Below are positions 44,535 through 52,936 of a stretch of 64,000 bases of DNA, piece after piece (the stretch's first letter is position 1; each line of letters begins with the position of its first letter). The stretch spans positions 1 through 64,000 of the forward strand of contig JADGDU010000007.1 in the NCBI GenBank assembly GCA_016744705.1, written 5' to 3'. A program made the position numbers and the translations under genes. The notes under the pieces are model-generated. The model was not told where the DNA came from and searched no databases. It saw only the letters and a list, made by a program, of their open reading frames with translations. The DNA is from Candidatus Krumholzibacteriia bacterium. GTDB taxonomy: Bacteria; Krumholzibacteriota; Krumholzibacteriia; LZORAL124-64-63.

Positions 44535-45338
44535 TCACTTTCTTTTGAAATCACGAACCAGGCGTTTTCCGTCTCGCTGCACACAGGTCCATGCGGAAAT
44601 GCTGCACCAGACAAAACCCGGCCAGCCATCCACGAGGCCTCCTCTTAATACGTAATCCTTAAAAAAAGTATGGGGCCCGGTGATCAGCATATGCAGTGGG
44701 TTGAATTTCTTGTCGTTGGGATTGGCCACATCCAGGGTGGTGTACATGGAAACTTTTTCCAGGTATGGCCCAATTTCCAGCATCGTATCATGGAGGATGG
44801 GTTCGTTCAGGGTCCCGATGCTGCAACCTTCATCCATGATCATGCCTTCGTGAACCAGGCTGTCGGTGAGTCGGCCTTTTTTTGCACGGAAGAGGCGTAG
44901 AACAAAATTGGCGGCCAAACGGCGACTTTTCATAACCCGTCCGAGAACCCGGTTGGCCCGGTGAATGTCCCACCCGTCATGATCTTCCAGATGCCCACTC
45001 TGGCGCATTTCCAACAACCGTGCGCGCAGCATGGGAGAAAGCAATTCATCGGCATCCATCCACAGCGCCCATTCAGTGGTGACAAGGTCCAGGTTGGCCT
45101 GCCGGGCACTGCCAAAATCTTTGAATTCGTGATGCCCCAGTTGTACGCGCTGAAAATGCCCGGCGGCGGCTTCCTTTTCGATGATGGCTACGGTGCCGTC
45201 GGTGCTGCCTGTGTCCAGAATGGCGAGCTCGTCCACAACACCACGCATGCTTTCAAAGCAGCGGGCCAGCAGTTGTTCTTCGTTTTTAACGATCATAAAT
45301 GCGGTGATGGTATTCATGGGTAAAAGGTTGCGCATCAT
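44535..45338 (-). CDS. Family 2 glycosyltransferase (WaaE/KdtX-like)
   Basis: A 267-aa cytoplasmic or membrane-associated enzyme. It opens ITAFMIVKNEEQLLARCFESM, then VVDELAILDTGSTDGT (nucleotide-sugar binding) and LWMDADELLSP (DxD-type metal site), as in the WaaE/KdtX subgroup that adds hexose to LPS core or glycoprotein chains. Start at ATG 45338 (two adjacent ATG codons; GAGG 13 nt upstream) or the later ATG 45317 directly before the domain. Close to the MsbA-like exporter and to the GT9 gene further right, consistent with surface polysaccharide synthesis. Confidence 0.83.
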   Translation of the reverse strand: MMRNLLPMNTITAFMIVKNEEQLLARCFESMRGVVDELAILDTGSTDGTVAIIEKEAAAGHFQRVQLGHHEFKDFGSARQANLDLVTTEWALWMDADELLSPMLRARLLEMRQSGHLEDHDGWDIHRANRVLGRVMKSRRLAANFVLRLFRAKKGRLTDSLVHEGMIMDEGCSIGTLNEPILHDTMLEIGPYLEKVSMYTTLDVANPNDKKFNPLHMLITGPHTFFKDYVLRGGLVDGWPGFVWCSISAWTCVQRDGKRLVRDFKRK

Positions 45339-45344
45339 GTTTGT

Positions 45345-45392
45345 GAGGTCAACCTCTAGGTTTGGGGAGGTAGGGATTTGCCCCCCGGGGGG
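45345..45392. other. Two short palindromes between glycosyltransferase and HNH genes
   Basis: GAGGTCAACCTC (45345-45356) is an inverted repeat with a 2-nt centre, and CCCCCCGGGGGG (45381-45392) is a perfect 12-bp palindrome. They sit in the divergent promoter space and could be protein sites; no regulator is implied. Confidence 0.3.
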
Positions 45393-45504
45393 TGGTTTAT
45401 TTTTAAAATAATCAACATTTCTCTTGCTGTTTTCGCTAAACTTTCGTATTTTGAATTTAAGCCACCTCCCGTATGGTTTTGACCCCATGACGAAAGGTTG
45501 TGCT

Positions 45505-46554
45505 ATGGCAACCGCAAGTTTAACCCCGTATATGCCCGGATCTTCAGCTTATTCCGCCAACAAGGCCCTGAAAAAGGCTCTTAAAACCATGGCCAAGGCC
45601 AAACACTGTGCAGTGTTGTGGTTCAAAGAGATTCATGGCCGAAAACTGTATTCAGAGCTGGGTTATGCCTCAATTTATCTCTACGCAAAACAGGAATTGG
45701 GTTTCTCAGACACCAAAACAGGAGATTTTCTGCGGCTTTCGAAAAAGCTGGATGATTTGCCTCAATTGAAAAAAGAGCTGGAAGATGGCCGTATTGGCTA
45801 CACCAAAGCACGAGAAATCATCAAGGTTGCCAATCCCCAAAATGAGGCTGATTGGTTGACCGAAGCCCGCCACAGCCCCCGACGAGAACTGGCCCGAAAA
45901 ATCTCTCAGGCCCAAAAGAATGCGAAGGCCAAAGGCAAAGATAACCCGAGGCAAATTCCTCTATTGGAACGCCCCTCCTTGTCAACTCCAACCGTAGCGT
46001 CCCAACACAGAGTGACCTTGGAAATGACCACTGAACAGTTGGCCCGTTTCGACGCCCTCTGGGAAAAACTGCATAAAAAAGGAGCCATCCCAGCTGGCTC
46101 ACCCCAGGTGGAGTCCATCCTCGAGGGGCTGGCCGCTTTGGTTGACTCTGTTGATCCTCAAGGGGCAGACAGCGCATCTCCAGTCCAAATCCACATCCAC
46201 CATTGCCCAGCCTGTGAAAAGACCGAGGTTACCACCAGCCGCGGTCCCGTAGCTCTCTCGGCTCAGGAGTTGGAACGCCTCAGTTGCGATGCCCAGTTGG
46301 TAGAGTTCGGCCAACGCAATCGTGCCACAATCAAGCCCTCAGTGAGGCGCCAGGTGTTGAGCCGAGACCAGCATCGATGCCAGGTGGTTGGGTGTGGAAA
46401 TACCAGGTTTCTGCAGATTCACCACATCGTCAGCCGAAGAAAAGGTGGAACCAACCATTTAAAAAATCTTATAACTTTATGTTCTCAATGCCATACTCAT
46501 CTGCATGAAAACGGTCGCCAAGGATTTTACCCCCCGGCGGGCAATGTTCCCTAA
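45505..46554 (+). CDS. HNH endonuclease-domain protein
   Basis: A 349-aa protein whose C-terminus carries an HNH nuclease: DQHRCQVVGCGNTRFLQIHHI, then VSRRKGGTNHLKNLITLC and SQCHTHLHE, with two CxxC-like zinc pairs, the IHHI catalytic His and the final H. The N-terminal 250 residues are basic and helical, including a segment starting AKAKHCAVLWFKEIHGRKLYSELGYASIYLYA that looks like a winged-helix/DUF222-type DNA-binding part. Such genes are often multicopy and mobile-element-like. ATG 45505 follows AAAGG at 8 nt; earlier in-frame ATGs at 45487 and 45424 are weaker. Function in this genome unknown. Confidence 0.85.
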   Translation: MATASLTPYMPGSSAYSANKALKKALKTMAKAKHCAVLWFKEIHGRKLYSELGYASIYLYAKQELGFSDTKTGDFLRLSKKLDDLPQLKKELEDGRIGYTKAREIIKVANPQNEADWLTEARHSPRRELARKISQAQKNAKAKGKDNPRQIPLLERPSLSTPTVASQHRVTLEMTTEQLARFDALWEKLHKKGAIPAGSPQVESILEGLAALVDSVDPQGADSASPVQIHIHHCPACEKTEVTTSRGPVALSAQELERLSCDAQLVEFGQRNRATIKPSVRRQVLSRDQHRCQVVGCGNTRFLQIHHIVSRRKGGTNHLKNLITLCSQCHTHLHENGRQGFYPPAGNVP

Positions 46555-46629
46555 ATTGGTGTTACTTGTAGATGCTTTGCATAAACTCAATTACTGGAAG
46601 TGAATGATTCCATTCCTGGAAGGGCCCCT

Positions 46630-47403
46630 ATGTCACGCTTGATAATCCTTACCCTACTCTGTTTTACTTTTGGCCAGCTGCAGGCCGCGCCCGAGTTGCC
46701 TAAAGATTTTGAGCCCACGGTGGAGGCTCTCATCCCCGGTGGTGAGTTTCTTATGGGCGTGAAAGATGGTACAGGCGGTTATCTACAACACCAGGTTCGG
46801 ATAAGTTCATTTTATATGGACAAACATGAAGTAACGAATGCGCAATATCTGGCCTTCTGCGAAGCCACTGATCGCAAGCTCCCTGTATTCTGGGACCTGG
46901 AACGTTTTCGCAGTGGCCCTGATTTTCCTGACCACCCGGTTATTGGGGTGAGCAACAGCGACGGTAAGGCCTATGCCAAATGGATTGGCCGGCGCCTGCC
47001 CACGGAGGCTGAATGGGAGTTCGCCGCTCGTGGAGGTCTGGAGGGAAAAAAATACGACATCGGAGATGACTTGCCCGATTCCACTGCAAATACCAAATCC
47101 GCCAAACTGGGTGGGCCGGTAGCTGTGGGAAGCTTTCGTCCCAATGCATATGGCTTGCATGACATGGTGGGCAATGTTCGCGAATGGGTGTCCGATTATT
47201 ATTCGGAAGATTATTCAGCAGAGAGTCCCATAGATAACCCAACAGGCCCAGCCAAAGGCAAACTGAGAGTCATCAAAGGTGGCGGTTGGTTCAGCGGAAC
47301 AGGTTGCAACAAAGTTCATGTGCGCAATGCATTGGCTGGTAGCTGGGGAGATTTTAATGTGGGCTTCAGGTGCGCTCGTGACACAGAAAAAGCTCCAGAA
47401 TGA
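46630..47403 (+). CDS. Exported formylglycine-generating enzyme-like (SUMF1/FGE-sulfatase fold) protein
   Basis: A 257-aa protein with a signal peptide ending LQAAP. Typical fold motifs are seen: PGGEFLMGVKDG, FYMDKHEVTNAQYLAFC, RLPTEAEWEFAARGG, NAYGLHDMVGNVREWVSD and RVIKGGGWFSG. True sulfatase-activating enzymes use Cys residues in the active site; here only a few Cys are present (SGTGCNKVHVRNA and FRCARD), so the activity may instead be a structural or binding role as in many FGE-like proteins. ATG 46630 is preceded by GGAAGGG; an ATG at 46600 precedes an unlikely extension. No sulfatase gene is nearby. Confidence 0.8.
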   Translation: MSRLIILTLLCFTFGQLQAAPELPKDFEPTVEALIPGGEFLMGVKDGTGGYLQHQVRISSFYMDKHEVTNAQYLAFCEATDRKLPVFWDLERFRSGPDFPDHPVIGVSNSDGKAYAKWIGRRLPTEAEWEFAARGGLEGKKYDIGDDLPDSTANTKSAKLGGPVAVGSFRPNAYGLHDMVGNVREWVSDYYSEDYSAESPIDNPTGPAKGKLRVIKGGGWFSGTGCNKVHVRNALAGSWGDFNVGFRCARDTEKAPE

Positions 47404-47502
47404 TAAAGACCTGAAAACAGGGGATCAGGAATTGGGCGCTGCAGCCAATGAATCATGAACAAATAACTTGCCTCAAACCAGCAGTAGCCCAATTCTGATA
47501 CC

Positions 47503-48504
47503 ATGCAAAAACGAATCCTCATCATTCGTCAGGACCGCATCGGTGATGCCGTGCTGGCCACCGCCATCCCGCGGGAAATCAAAAAACGCTGGCCCGACAG
47601 CCATGTGGGTATGTTGTTGCGCGGTGCCACCAAGCACCTCTTCACCAACAATCCGCATGTGGATACCGTCATCACCGATAACTTCACGCCGGAAACCCGC
47701 CAGGATTCTTTTTGGCCCATGGTCCGTGAGTTACGCAGCCATCGGTTCACCCACGCCTTGATGCTACTGCCCGAAGCCCGCATCAATTACATGGCTTTCT
47801 GCGCTGGCATTCCTTTCAGGGTTGGCCACGGCATCATTCTTTTTCATGCTCTGACTTTGGCCCGGCCAGTAATGACCAGAAAGTTCCAAAAGGGCCGCCA
47901 CGAGGCAGACTACAGCATGGACCTGGCGCGCAGCATCGGTGTTAAAACGGATGATATTGCCCCAGAAATTCATCTCACAGAGGCCGAAGAAAATCAGGCT
48001 GCTATCTGGGCAGCTAAGTGGGGTGCCGGCAAACGGGTGATCGGGTTGAATGCCACCAGCGGTCTGTCCTCTCCCAACTGGGAGGCTGCCGACTACGCCA
48101 AATTAGCGCACATTCTTCAGGAAGATGGTTCGGTCCAAGTGGTGGTCACCGACTACATCATACCGGAACCATTGCAGAACTTACCAGGCGTCCTGTACCC
48201 CTGTATTGGAACAGACCTGCGAGAGGGGATGGTCCCCCTGCGGGCTCTGGATCTACTGGTCTCAGCCAGCACTGGCCCTATGCATATGGCAGCGGCCTTG
48301 AAGGTGCCAACTCATTCCCTCTTCTGCCCTTTGCCCGCCTGCGAGCCTGCCCTTTGGGGCCCCTTGGGAAATACAGCCACATTCAGCCTGCCTGAAGAGG
48401 AATACTGCCGCACCCAATGCCCGGGTGATCCCCATATTTGCCGGATGCAGGGCTCTCAACTAGCCAGTCCCACTGAGGTTGCCCGACTCATTCTCAACAA
48501 ATAA
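47503..48504 (+). CDS. Family 9 glycosyltransferase (ADP-heptose:LPS heptosyltransferase-like)
   Basis: A 333-aa enzyme. N-terminal RILIIRQDRIGDAVLATAIPREIKKRWPD is the family start, with the G-D-A/V acceptor-side motif; the donor half includes RVIGLNATSGLSSPNWE, and SASTGPMHMAAALKVPTHSLFCPLP holds the conserved S-T-G-P-x-H-x-A nucleotide-sugar motif. Members add heptose to lipid A-Kdo2 or later core sugars. Probable LPS or lipid-linked glycan synthesis with the MsbA-like exporter and the GT2 gene nearby. No strong ribosome site before ATG. Confidence 0.88.
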   Translation: MQKRILIIRQDRIGDAVLATAIPREIKKRWPDSHVGMLLRGATKHLFTNNPHVDTVITDNFTPETRQDSFWPMVRELRSHRFTHALMLLPEARINYMAFCAGIPFRVGHGIILFHALTLARPVMTRKFQKGRHEADYSMDLARSIGVKTDDIAPEIHLTEAEENQAAIWAAKWGAGKRVIGLNATSGLSSPNWEAADYAKLAHILQEDGSVQVVVTDYIIPEPLQNLPGVLYPCIGTDLREGMVPLRALDLLVSASTGPMHMAAALKVPTHSLFCPLPACEPALWGPLGNTATFSLPEEEYCRTQCPGDPHICRMQGSQLASPTEVARLILNK

Positions 48505-48507
48505 AAA

Positions 48508-48537
48508 ATCCCCCACACCTGCAGCGGCGTGGGGGAT
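48508..48537 (-). terminator. Terminator of the Na/Pi-PhoU unit
   Basis: ATCCCCCAC and GTGGGGGAT form a 9-bp stem; on the minus strand six T follow, which fits termination after the PhoU-like gene. On the plus strand it lies 3 nt after the GT9 stop and may help there too. Confidence 0.75.
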
Positions 48538-48561
48538 GAAATTTCCGCGTCAATACACTAA

Positions 48562-49236
48562 TCAGTTTTCAGGCTCGTCATAAAAATCAATCATATCCAC
48601 CGGCATAACGACCGTGCTACTGATGTTGCTCATGTGGGCCACCAATCGCTTGTAAAAGCGCAAGACCAGAACCAGACAAACAGCATCGTGGGTGGGGATA
48701 GGGCTGGCGGTGATTTCTCTGATCATGGTTTCATATTCCCGGCCCTGCTTCTTGGCCGTTTTGATCACATGTCCAGCCAGGGCTTCATCACTTTCAGCAA
48801 AAGCTTCCCGGGTTTTACCGAAGAGTTCGCTGACCACTTTACTGGGTTCGCTCAACCATTTCTGGTAAAGGGCCCGGTCCACATTGTCAGGCTGCATCTC
48901 AAACACTTCGTGAACATTTTTGACGTAGTCCCCAAGCCGTTCGCCGTCTTTCACCGCATTCATAAAAATCAAACCGGATGGCACTTCAGCCCGGGACCCC
49001 TTGATGGAAAGATGCGACACCACCCGGCGGCGAATCTTCCGTTCCAGTTTGTTAATGCGCTTGTCTTTGTCGTACAAATTGGTCTGGGGGTCGTCGTTGG
49101 GTTTCCCTTCCACAACGACACCGCTGGCAAAAGTGAACATGGTATCTGCCAACTCCAGCATTTCGCCGATTTTGTCCACCAGTTCGTTGCTCCAGTTGTC
49201 TTCTTTGAATAAATCCAGAATCGATCCGAAACCCAT
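48562..49236 (-). CDS. PhoU-domain/DUF47-type regulator of the Na/Pi transporter
   Basis: A 224-aa helical protein: LELADTMFTFASGVVVEG and a long helix with KDKRINKLERKIRRRVVSHLSI, then FMNAVKDGERLGDYVKNVHEVFE, the E/D-rich metal-binding helices of PhoU-like domains. Stand-alone copies beside Na/Pi cotransporters tune phosphate uptake. GGAGGAAG before ATG. Lies 33 nt downstream of the transporter gene and ends in the terminator at 48508. Confidence 0.85.
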   Translation of the reverse strand: MGFGSILDLFKEDNWSNELVDKIGEMLELADTMFTFASGVVVEGKPNDDPQTNLYDKDKRINKLERKIRRRVVSHLSIKGSRAEVPSGLIFMNAVKDGERLGDYVKNVHEVFEMQPDNVDRALYQKWLSEPSKVVSELFGKTREAFAESDEALAGHVIKTAKKQGREYETMIREITASPIPTHDAVCLVLVLRFYKRLVAHMSNISSTVVMPVDMIDFYDEPEN

Positions 49237-49269
49237 GTGGCTTCCTCCCGATGAAATGCGAAGCCGGCT

Positions 49270-50436
49270 TTAGCTGGCCTTCAGTAATTTGTCGATCAAG
49301 ACGAACAGCAGGGGCATCACGAAGAAAACACCCACCATGTAGAGAATGGCGTAATACTTTTTCTCGGCCGTAGCGGCGGCCAGGCCAGTAGCCAAACGCA
49401 AAGGAATGCGCCGCACCGCAGCAATGGGATAGATGAGTAGAATCCCGGAAATGTTAAACAACAGGTGCACCAGAGCCACCGTCACCGCGCCGGGTGTGCC
49501 GGTCATGGAGGCCAGCAGAGCCGTCACCGTAGTACCAATATTGGCTCCCATGGTGGCGGCAAAAGCCGACTCCAAAGGCACGATGCCCGCACCGATTAAC
49601 GGCACCATTAAGCTGGTGGTGATGGAACTGCTTTGAACACCGACGGTAACCAACAGCCCCACCAGCATGGCGGCCATACCACTTTTGCGCAGGTTCTGGG
49701 TGAAGGCTCCTTCGGCTCGGTTCAGAACCAATACTTTGAGAACTTTGGTCAGGAAGGTCAGGGCGAAGAAGATTCCGGCCAGAGCCAAAACCACCATGAT
49801 GACCACCATCACAACCTGAGAAAGTTCAAACTGGTGCAAAAACTCTTTAATCTGATTGATGGCAGGTTTGACGGCAGCTTTCACCGGATTGGGAAATTTG
49901 GTGCCATCAGCGCCCACCAACATGGTGCTCAACCAGGTGGCCGAACGTTCCAGAAAATGGGTGGCTTGTTCAATGGGGAAAAGGATCGCAATGCTCATCA
50001 GATTGAAAAAATCGTGCATGGTGGCGCCGGCGAAAGCTCGCTGGAACTCCGTGCGACGATTCATGGACGTCATGGCCACCAGCGTATTGGTGACGGTGGT
50101 CCCCATATTGGCACCCATGATGATGGGCACGGCGCCATTGACCGTCAAAACGCCCCCGGCCACCATACCCACCACAATGCTGGTGGTGCTGGAAGAGCTT
50201 TGAATCAGGGAAGTAGCCAACAGGCCAATCATAAGGCCGACCACGGGATTGGTGGTGGTGGCAATGAGCTGCTCGCTAAATCCCTTACCCGCCATTTTGA
50301 AAGCCGCTCCGAAGAGGGCGATGGACACCAGGAAAAGATAGAGCAGGGCTACAAGTTTCAGAATATTCAAAAGGGCAGGCAGCACCCTGTTGGAGGGCGG
50401 GGTCTCGGCAGGGTGAGATATGGGATGGTCGGCCAT
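49270..50436 (-). CDS. Na/Pi cotransporter (NptA/PF02690-type)
   Basis: A 388-aa membrane protein with two inverted Na/Pi repeats. The signature QSSSSTTSIVVG lies in the first repeat and GVQSSSITTSLMVP in the second, each followed by GANMGTT/GANIGTT helices. It imports or exports phosphate with Na+ across the inner membrane. ATG 50436 has CAGGAG 6 nt upstream; the longer frame upstream (50562) lacks a ribosome site and looks non-coding. The adjacent PhoU-like gene fits the usual pair. Confidence 0.93.
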   Translation of the reverse strand: MADHPISHPAETPPSNRVLPALLNILKLVALLYLFLVSIALFGAAFKMAGKGFSEQLIATTTNPVVGLMIGLLATSLIQSSSSTTSIVVGMVAGGVLTVNGAVPIIMGANMGTTVTNTLVAMTSMNRRTEFQRAFAGATMHDFFNLMSIAILFPIEQATHFLERSATWLSTMLVGADGTKFPNPVKAAVKPAINQIKEFLHQFELSQVVMVVIMVVLALAGIFFALTFLTKVLKVLVLNRAEGAFTQNLRKSGMAAMLVGLLVTVGVQSSSITTSLMVPLIGAGIVPLESAFAATMGANIGTTVTALLASMTGTPGAVTVALVHLLFNISGILLIYPIAAVRRIPLRLATGLAAATAEKKYYAILYMVGVFFVMPLLFVLIDKLLKAS

Positions 50437-50842
50437 GAGACTCCTGATGTTTTTCCGTGAGGGCAAACGGTTTCGAGAGTGAAATTCTGGAGGGCTAAGA
50501 CCTCCTGATGCTGGGACCGGCAATCTTTCGGGAATGTAAATGGAGGGGAAAAACCCGGTCAAGATAAAAGGAATGACAGATGATTATCAAAGGGGGTGGG
50601 CGGTAAAAAATCCCCCAAGTGACAGGTTTCTTCCCTATTAGAGGAGGTCAGCCTTTGTTGAGTGTTTTTCCCCACAGGGCGGCAATGGGGTCAGGAAGCC
50701 CTCCGCAAGAGCTCAAAAACGCCTTGAAATTGATTCTTGAATAAAATTCCATACGGCCTCCCTTTTGCATTGGTTGAAAATGGGTTATGGTGGACCGGTT
50801 CTGTTCCGCCTGAAACCTCATTTTGAAGGAGGCATGCCTACC
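50437..50842. other. Divergent intergenic region, no gene recognised
   Basis: About 400 bases between the Na/Pi and def genes. It is moderately GC-rich with only short open frames. No confident promoter, RNA gene, riboswitch or hairpin could be assigned; some of it presumably carries the promoters of both flanking genes. Confidence 0.4.
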
Positions 50843-51397
50843 ATGTCCATTTTGAAGGTCGCCCGTTTGGGGCATCCCGTTCTGCGTCAAAAATGTAAAA
50901 CCATCGATCCCAAAGCCATCACTGGGCCTGAGATTCAGCGGCTTATCCGGGATATGTTTGAAACGATGGGTGAATACAATGGCGTGGGTCTGGCCGCCCC
51001 CCAGGTTCATCAAGCTGTCCGCCTGTGCATTGCCGGTGGAGAGGCTGATGAAGAAGGTCGTCCCAGCTTCCGTATCCTGATCAATCCCGAAATTACGGTA
51101 TTGAGCGATGAGGAAGACCAACTTGGCATGTACGAAGGTTGCCTCAGTGTTCCCGGAATGCGTGGATGGGTAGAACGCCCGGCCATCATTTCGGTCAAAG
51201 CCTACAATGAAAAGGGCCAACTGGAAGAGTTCAATCTGGAAGGATTTCCCGCCGTGGTGATGCAGCACGAATGCGACCACCTCGATGGCATCCTTTATGT
51301 GGACCGTATCCAGGATATGACCCGGTTCGCCTACGACGAAGAAGCTTCGCGCTATTTGGACACGGCGGATGAACACGATGAAGACGAGGAGACGTAA
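50843..51397 (+). CDS. def: Peptide deformylase
   Basis: A 184-aa metalloenzyme that removes the formyl group from nascent proteins. All three conserved motifs are present: GVGLAAPQ (motif 1), EGCLSVPG (motif 2, with the metal Cys) and QHECDHLDG (motif 3, H-E-x-x-H). Start at ATG 50843 (AAGGAGG 10 nt upstream) rather than the ATG only 1 nt after the ribosome site at 50834. The Asp/Glu-rich tail (EHDEDEE) is longer than usual. The next gene starts 2 nt after the stop. Confidence 0.95.
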   Translation: MSILKVARLGHPVLRQKCKTIDPKAITGPEIQRLIRDMFETMGEYNGVGLAAPQVHQAVRLCIAGGEADEEGRPSFRILINPEITVLSDEEDQLGMYEGCLSVPGMRGWVERPAIISVKAYNEKGQLEEFNLEGFPAVVMQHECDHLDGILYVDRIQDMTRFAYDEEASRYLDTADEHDEDEET

Positions 51398-51399
51398 GA

Positions 51400-51777
51400 A
51401 TGAGTGCGGATTATCTGGCCGACACAGTGAATGCTTTTAATGTACGGGACTACAAAAAAGCCGTGGTTTGCAGTGCCGAAGGTTTGGCCATGGCCCAGGG
51501 CCGGGACGAAGCTTTCTGGATGGGACTGCATGAAGCCTGCGAAGGTTTTGAACAGTTGGAAGACAACAAATGGGCCCTTGCCGAGCGGAAACTTGTGGCG
51601 TCCATGCAAAAACTTCGTAATTTTGGTTTCCGGTACAATAATTTTGAAGTGACGGCTGCCCTGGCTGGCATTCGCAAGAATGTTGAAGAGATCAAGGCTG
51701 TGCGCACCAGAAATAAACGTGTTTTTGACGTCACCCTGCTGCCCCAGTTCCGACTGGCAGCCAAGGCCGACGACTAA
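51400..51777 (+). CDS. DUF309-like small protein
   Basis: A 125-aa helical protein. The outline FNVRDYKKAVVCSAEGLAM then WMGLHEACEGFEQLEDNKWALAERKLVASMQKLRNF resembles the DUF309 family pattern (helical, with an H-E and N-x-x-G/A spacing), but the similarity is judged by eye. It sits 2 nt after def in the same direction, so it is probably co-transcribed with def. Function unknown. Confidence 0.5.
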   Translation: MSADYLADTVNAFNVRDYKKAVVCSAEGLAMAQGRDEAFWMGLHEACEGFEQLEDNKWALAERKLVASMQKLRNFGFRYNNFEVTAALAGIRKNVEEIKAVRTRNKRVFDVTLLPQFRLAAKADD

Positions 51778-51794
51778 ATAGAGCTGACGAGGTG

Positions 51795-51815
51795 AGCCCC
51801 CGTCAGATGGGGGCT
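51795..51815 (+). other. Hairpin between ribosome site and start of mqnE
   Basis: AGCCCCC and GGGGGCT form a 7-bp stem. An AGGTGAG-like ribosome site (51790-51796) is 26 nt from the ATG at 51823 and in-frame TGA at 51793 excludes an earlier start. Folding would bring the ribosome site closer to the ATG. It may alternatively be an attenuator without a T-tract. Confidence 0.35.
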
Positions 51816-51822
51816 TACACTC

Positions 51823-52908
51823 ATGCTGCCTGCAAACCATTCCCTGCACGATATCGCCCTGAAGGTTGAAGCTGGCCAACGTCTGTCTGCCGAAGACGGA
51901 CTGCGCCTGGCCACCACTCATGACTTGCCCGCCCTCGGCCTGCTGGCCCATCACGACCGCCAGCGCCAGCACGGGGACGCGGTTTATTACAACGTCAACC
52001 GCCACATCAATCCCACCAATGTCTGTTATGTGGGATGCGAGCTGTGCGCATATGCCGACGACCCCAACGCCGAAGGCACCTGGTCCTACTCTCCTGAAGA
52101 GTGTGTGGAGATTGCCCGGCGAGATTATTCACCGGATGTGAGCGAATTTCACATCGTGGGTGGACTGCATCCCCGTTGGAAATTTGAAACCTATCTGGAT
52201 ATTCTCAGCTCTCTGAAAAAAGCGTTCCCTACGGTGCACCTGAAGGCCTTCACCATGGTGGAAATTGATTTTCTGGCCAAGTTGGCCAAAAAGCCTGTAC
52301 CTGAAACCATCGCGGCCCTGCGCGAAGCCGGCCTGGACAGTTGCCCCGGTGGTGGAGCAGAAATTTTTCACGATGATATTCGGTCCCAAATTGCCTCCAA
52401 AAAGATGAGCGCTGAACGCTGGTTGGAAGTTTCGGCCCTGGTCCATGATGTGGGCCTGAAGAGCAACGCGACCATGCTTTTTGGTCATGTGGAAGGCCCG
52501 GAGCATTGGGTCGATCATCTGGTGCGCTTAAGGGAGCAGCAGGATATTTCCGGCGGCTTCCAGTGCTTTATTCCTCTGGCATTCCATCCGGCCAATACCA
52601 AGTTCGATCACCTGCCCGGTCCGGACCTGATCATGAAACTTCGGGTCATTGCCCTGTCGCGTCTGATGCTTGACAATATTCCCCACATCAAGGCTTACTG
52701 GGTGATGCTGGGACGGGAAATTGCTCAGCTGGCCCTTCGCTACGGAGCCAACGATCTGGACGGAACCGTGGTGGATGAACGGGTGACTTTTGCCGCCGGA
52801 GGAGAAGCGGGCAAGGGCATGACCGTGGATGAAATCAGGGATTTTATTGCGGGTGTCGGTTTGCGACCGGTGTTGCGCGATACGCTTTATAACGAGGTGG
52901 CCATCTGA
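51823..52908 (+). CDS. mqnE: Aminofutalosine synthase MqnE (radical SAM)
   Basis: A 361-aa radical-SAM enzyme of the futalosine menaquinone pathway, which joins the 3-enolpyruvyl-benzoate unit to a SAM-derived adenosyl radical to form aminofutalosine. The cluster motif reads NPTNVCYVGCELCAY (C-x3-C-x2-C). VGGLHPRWKFETYLDIL and HLKAFTMVEIDFLAKLAKK are MqnE/CofH-type landmarks, and SNATMLFGHVEG follows in the C-terminal half. Other futalosine genes are not in the window. It supports menaquinone as the membrane carrier for respiration. Confidence 0.92.
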   Translation: MLPANHSLHDIALKVEAGQRLSAEDGLRLATTHDLPALGLLAHHDRQRQHGDAVYYNVNRHINPTNVCYVGCELCAYADDPNAEGTWSYSPEECVEIARRDYSPDVSEFHIVGGLHPRWKFETYLDILSSLKKAFPTVHLKAFTMVEIDFLAKLAKKPVPETIAALREAGLDSCPGGGAEIFHDDIRSQIASKKMSAERWLEVSALVHDVGLKSNATMLFGHVEGPEHWVDHLVRLREQQDISGGFQCFIPLAFHPANTKFDHLPGPDLIMKLRVIALSRLMLDNIPHIKAYWVMLGREIAQLALRYGANDLDGTVVDERVTFAAGGEAGKGMTVDEIRDFIAGVGLRPVLRDTLYNEVAI

Positions 52909-52936
52909 TCCACCCTTATGACAAAGGCCTTTGCCC

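Noticed and set aside
45381..45392. CCCCCCGGGGGG palindrome as a mobile-element end
   Set aside because: No matching repeat or target duplication was seen on the other side of the HNH gene; a similar string at 46528-46539 is imperfect and inside the gene.
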